Origin: Smittium culicis
Taxonomy: Eukaryota; Kickxellomycota; Harpellomycetes; Harpellales; Legeriomycetaceae
Reading direction: 5' to 3'
NCBI GenBank assembly: GCA_001970855.1
Contig: LSSN01000154.1
Location: 34,017-98,016, forward strand
Length of the DNA: 64,000 nt
The number at the start of each line of letters is the position of its first letter. Position 1 is the first letter of the stretch. The position numbers and the translations under genes are program-made. The notes beneath the pieces are model-generated. The model searched no databases. It was not told the DNA's origin and saw nothing but the letters and a program-made list of their open reading frames with translations. This document shows positions 60,381 to 64,000 of the stretch, piece by piece.

Positions 60381-60557
60381 GGAAATTAAAAAAATGGGGC
60401 TTAACGGAAATTTCGTGGTTCCTAAGGATCCTTCTTGGATATTCTCATTAATATTAATATCGGTGACTATTTCTGCAGCAATCTGATGAGTGTATCCATT
60501 GCTAGATGGGTCGTTTTCGATGAAATAAGCTCCATGGATTGGCGGGGTGATTTCTAT
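60381..60557 (-). other. Isolated coding-like frame (59 codons)
   Basis: A stop-bounded frame on - without any Met, with normal composition in an AT-rich setting: a Pro/His/Gly start (ITPPIHGAYFIEND), an acidic middle and a hydrophobic end. An AAATAG at its upstream end could be a splice acceptor, which would make it a terminal exon. A nearby matching donor was tried at about 60,660 but the phase did not work. It may be a remnant of a gene or transposon; no family is recognised. Confidence 0.25.
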
Positions 60558-62926
60558 TTACGAACAGGGGGATTTAGATATCGGAGCGTTTTGAGTCGTG
60601 AGAGGTTTTAATAAAATAAAAAATATTTATATTTGATTCGTGTAGACTGATAAATACTACGGCAGGGTATATCCTCGGTAGAAGTTCGGAATTTCTAGTT
60701 CAATTTTAGACTACTTCTTACTAGTTAAGTATACCTATGGTTTAATAATATTTATTTGTAGCGTACGTTTGAAGTTTGTTTTACCAATAAGTTATGTAAA
60801 GACTTAAAGTTGAATTTTTGGTATTTTATTAAAAAGAATAAAATGGCGAGGGAGTTTTCCCAACTTTGGGCACACTCGTCATATATATTAAATAATAAAA
60901 AGAAATGATACTGGCATAAGTAATGTTTATTAACTCCTAAATTTTAGCACGAAATTCCAGTGACGTCTAAAACTGCGCTGTAAACTTTTGATTTTTGCGG
61001 CATGAATTTTCTTAATTTCTTAATTTTCTACAAGTCGACTCTCCAAACTTTATAGTTCGCTTTAATGGGCTAGATTTCAGCGATATAATTTGTTTTAGTG
61101 ATTAACCTTGGTAAAACATTATGTGTATTTTTCTTATTTATAAATCTAGAATGAATATTCTAGTATAACTATTTTTCTTAATGGCTAACAGTTGAAAAGT
61201 TTGAATTTCATTGGAGTTAAAATTAAATTGAAATTTAATTTGAGTTATAGTCGAAATTAATAATAATTTTACTGGTTAAGAGGGTTAACCTCTTTTTATG
61301 TGGATCCTTGGTTAGACTGGGTAGCCTCCCAGAATAACCAAAACACAACGAAACTATAGGCTGGATCAAAGCCTTAGTTTCACGATTGGCTTCTATTTCC
61401 AAGCACAGCTTTTCCTGTTTCTCACGTTTATTCAAGAGTTTTAGTCCAGTTATCCAGGCATCTTATCCAGATTTCAATAATTATGCATATAATTCAAATC
61501 GACCGACCTTAAATGATATGAAATTTTTTCATTATAATCTGTGATATCGGTTTTTAGGAATAAAACCTCCACAGTTCCTTTCATTATAATATATTCAAGT
61601 TGAAATTTGTGAAGGGCTGTAATTTCGAACATGCATCTACTTGATCTTGATATTTAAAATATCTATGATAGAATTTTTAAAGTTATCCTAATTTTCAGTT
61701 TTGTCGACAAGTTTTTTTTTATTATTCAGAGCTCTTACGTTTAAATAATATCTAGGAGTTTACTTTATCAGTTTCAGTCCAAGAAAAGTTATTATAAAAA
61801 GATTAATATAGTTTTGACTATCTCAATGGGTTATCCTCCGAATTTCTATGGAAAATAGTAGAATTTAAAACTTTGAAATTCATGGTATTAATTAATCAGC
61901 AGTCAGTAGCTCGGATTCGATATATATTCGGTACACATGAGCATTAATATTCATTAAATCTTTATCTTTGCAGAATCACCAAAATGCCGGTTTATTTTTT
62001 AAATTGTATTTTATTTCGGTAGCTTTGTATAAAAAAACGACAGAGATTCGATTATAATAAATATCTATGCTGCTTTATAAGCAATCGAAATTAAAATAAA
62101 TTAAAATAAATTTTAGTAAATGATATAAGTAATATAGAGTAAATATATTAGTTTAACTATTTCCGGGGCTTATACTCTTAAACATAATTTTTTATCCTAA
62201 ATTCCAAATATTAATTACTGGATAAATAGTATTTGATAGCCAATAAAAATATATAGTTATATATTAATTTAACTATTTTTTATATGGTTGGATGGTTTGG
62301 TAGTTTAAAAAAAGTCGACCGTGCCTGAAAGGCTTAATTAATCAAGTAAAAACCCTGTTTTTAAACCTTGGCTAATTGAGTACCATACTCTTTAATGCTG
62401 ATTGGTTTAAATTATTAAATAGACCAATTAGAATAATATAGCATTCCAAATTTTTAATGTCGTATATATCAGATACGACACTAATTTATTAGGCAGAATT
62501 GTGTATATATTATAATATAATTCAATAACTTATTGAATTTGTTATGTTGGGTTTTTTTAGTATAAGTTTGTTTATTAAGTTAGTTTTTATTTTATGGAGT
62601 GAAATTTATATTGAGCTATTATAGTAAACTCCAAAAAAACTACTCCCTTCAAAACTGTTCTTTTCATCCCATTTTATAGCTATTTTTAAGATGAAACAGT
62701 TAATATCGAAAACAAGTCCATATGACTTGTGTCCTATTATTTAGTTGTTTTATGTGTTATAAGAAATATAATAATAATATAATAAAATATAATAATAATG
62801 AATAAGAATTAATAAATTAATTCTGTGTGACAACATGACTGTCATATGATTATATGAGATGATTCAAAAACCCTGTGGGAAAAAATAGTCATCTGATAGA
62901 ATCATAAAATTATACGACATTAACAT
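60558..62926. other. AT-rich intergenic region before the tRNA pair
   Basis: No gene is accepted. A possible chromodomain scrap (QSWENSLAILF on -) lies near 60,850-60,890, hinting at more worn retroelement. The dispersed repeat copy B lies at 61,270-61,383. A T-rich/AT-rich stretch with simple (AATAATATAAT)-like repeats precedes the tRNA genes (62,760-62,820). Confidence 0.45.
61270..61383. repeat. Dispersed repeat, copy B (first copy at 28,230-28,343)
   Basis: Same length and order of blocks as copy A, with AATAACCAAAACACAACG and ATAGGCTGGATCA conserved. A 66-codon frame on - (61,235-61,435) covers it but has no counterpart in copy A, so the repeat itself is probably noncoding or a worn terminal repeat. 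Confidence 0.65.
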
Positions 62927-63000
62927 GCTTCCATGGCGCAATTGGTTAGCGCGTCTGACTGTTAATCAGGAGGTTCCTAGTTCAAGCCTAGGTGGGAGCG
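62927..63000 (+). tRNA. tRNA-Asn (GTT)
   Basis: A 74-nt gene with all arms. Acceptor GCTTCCA pairs with TGGGAGC and the discriminator is G. The anticodon stem TCTGA/TCAGG encloses the loop CTGTTAA, anticodon GTT at 62,961-62,963. The T arm CCTAG/CTAGG has the loop TTCAAGC. The A box (TGGCGCAATTGG) is normal. The B box reads AGTTCAAGCCT, one change from the usual GGTTC start. No intron. Confidence 0.95.
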
Positions 63001-63004
63001 CAAG

Positions 63005-63075
63005 GCGTTAGTAGTATAGCGGTAGAATAGTTGCCTTCCAAGCAATTGGCCCGGGTTCGACTCCCGGCTGACGCA
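63005..63075 (+). tRNA. tRNA-Gly (TCC)
   Basis: A 71-nt gene beginning 5 bases after the end of tRNA-Asn (4-base gap). Acceptor GCGTTAG pairs with CTGACGC and the discriminator is A. The anticodon stem GTTGC/GCAAT encloses CTTCCAA, anticodon TCC at 63,037-63,039. The B box GGTTCGACTCC is perfect. No intron. Confidence 0.95.
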
Positions 63076-63080
63076 AATTA

Positions 63081-63084
63081 TTTT
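63081..63084 (+). terminator. RNA polymerase III terminator after tRNA-Gly
   Basis: The first T4 run after the tRNA pair starts six bases beyond tRNA-Gly. There is no T run in the 4-base gap between the two tRNA genes, so this is the likely end of a joint transcript. Confidence 0.6.
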
Positions 63085-63863
63085 ATAATTTAATAGCAGT
63101 ACCAACTTTATTTTACAACCCATTTTTTTTAGCATTTTATTAAAGTATAATCGCTAAAATAGTCAAAAATAAACATTCTTAGTCAATAATAATATTTATT
63201 TTGCTATTATTCTATATTTAGGTTAAATTAATAATTATTAACCGTTTCATGACTAGCGAAATTTTTTGTAAATAATGTATAGTCAATTATTCTAATTACA
63301 TCTAATTAATACCAAAAATCGTCAGTTTATTGGTTTCCAAATATTAGTAGCAAATAATATACCAAATTAAAGCTCATTCGCAAACCATAAATTTCATTTT
63401 TTGAGTGTTTTGCACTGTAAATGTCTAAACGCAATTTTATTGGTATGATAAATATCCTAGATACTATGCGGTAATGTAAACGTGAATAAAATAACGTTGG
63501 TACAACATATAAAAAAAGCTTATATCCTGGTTCAAGCAGGTTCCTCTCCCGATGTACAAACTAGATACATAAATAAATTTATGCCAATATATCAACTAAA
63601 AGGTCTACACAGGTATTTCTTCAAGTGAAAAAAGTGATATGCTATAAAATCCTATATTTAAAATATTGAAAAAACATTACTAATCACCAAAAGTGAAATT
63701 TTAAACAAATATTAAATCTAATTTAAAACTCTTGAATTATAGAATTGTTATACTAATAAATTAGAGATCCATAATTTAACAAAGTGATCTTATTAACAAA
63801 TTAAAATATAACATACAATAATACAAAACAAACAATAAATTTAAACCATAGCTAAAGAAACTC
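63085..63863. other. AT-rich spacer right of the tRNA pair
   Basis: No gene is recognised. CCTGGTTCAAGCAGG at about 63,527-63,541 resembles a lone tRNA T arm, but nothing else of a tRNA is present. Confidence 0.5.
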
Positions 63864-63932
63864 TCAAACTTCAGATATAAAAACATTATCTGAGACCGCT
63901 ACTGATTCAGGTGTCGAAGAGTTGCTATATCT
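63864..63932 (-). CDS. Possible terminal exon of a gene continuing beyond the right edge
   Basis: On - a good acceptor (TTTTTTTATTCAG, ending at 63,933) is followed by 22 codons of Ser/Thr/Val/Glu-rich, ordinary-looking sequence and TGA at 63,866-63,864. Base composition is clearly less AT-rich than on either side. The rest of the gene would lie past base 64,000. No function can be given. A chance frame is a real alternative. Confidence 0.3.
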   Translation of the reverse strand, partial: RYSNSSTPESVAVSDNVFISEV

Positions 63933-64000
63933 CTGAATAAAAAAAATTTTTTTATTTGAAAAGAAAGTATAAAACAAAAGAAAATGATAAGAAATAAAGT

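Noticed and set aside
63527..63541. tRNA-like T arm right of the tRNA pair
   Set aside because: Only a 4-bp stem with a TTC-containing loop; no acceptor, D or anticodon arm around it.

Overview
The window looks like 64 kb of an AT-rich, early-diverging fungal genome. The evidence is a mitochondrial YqeH/Gep3-type GTPase, an Hrr25-type casein kinase I split by five 73-82 nt introns, spliceosomal introns with GTAAGT-like donors and TACTAAT-type branch sites, two nuclear tRNA genes, and many Ty3/gypsy chromovirus copies. A Zoopagomycota-like fungus with a low-GC genome would fit, but that placement is an inference. There are no bacterial, CRISPR or rRNA features.

Layout. (1) 1-9.1 kb is a gene island. 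It holds the GEP3-like GTPase (+, intronless), a convergent four-exon unrecognised gene (-), and, after a 2.3 kb divergent intergenic region, an SDR-family dehydrogenase (+). (2) 10.4-25.2 kb is a transposon graveyard: two different decayed Ty3/gypsy copies on + (10.8-14.4 and 15.6-18.9 kb) and one decayed chromovirus on - (19.3-25.2 kb) carrying a 631-base assembly gap. (3) 25.2-39.9 kb is a very AT-rich desert with no convincing gene. (4) 39,898-45,508 is a nearly full-length, young chromovirus on -, with 321/322 bp LTRs that differ at only three places. (5) 46.4-50.9 kb holds another decayed gypsy copy on - and a fragment. (6) 52-57.6 kb is a less AT-rich tract leading into the casein kinase I gene (+). 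(7) 57.6-64 kb is mostly intergenic, with a repeat shared with 28.2 kb, a tightly packed tRNA-Asn/tRNA-Gly pair, and what may be the last exon of a gene running off the right edge (-).

The most rewarding object is the 39.9-45.5 kb chromovirus. Four parts of its expression and replication programme can be read directly: (a) a 12-nt primer-binding site that is complementary to its own LTR rather than visibly to a tRNA, the arrangement known from Tf1-type self-priming elements, with a TATA-like box at the expected distance; (b) a canonical -1 frameshift heptamer followed by a 5-nt spacer and a 12-bp hairpin between gag and pol; (c) a 3'-terminal stem-loop whose pairing, but not sequence, is kept in the older 19.3-25.2 kb copy; (d) one stop codon inside gag that the older copy lacks, which may make this well-preserved copy defective.

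Limits: exon boundaries were read by eye from splice signals and frame continuity. Ends of decayed elements are approximate. No database search or alignment software was used.
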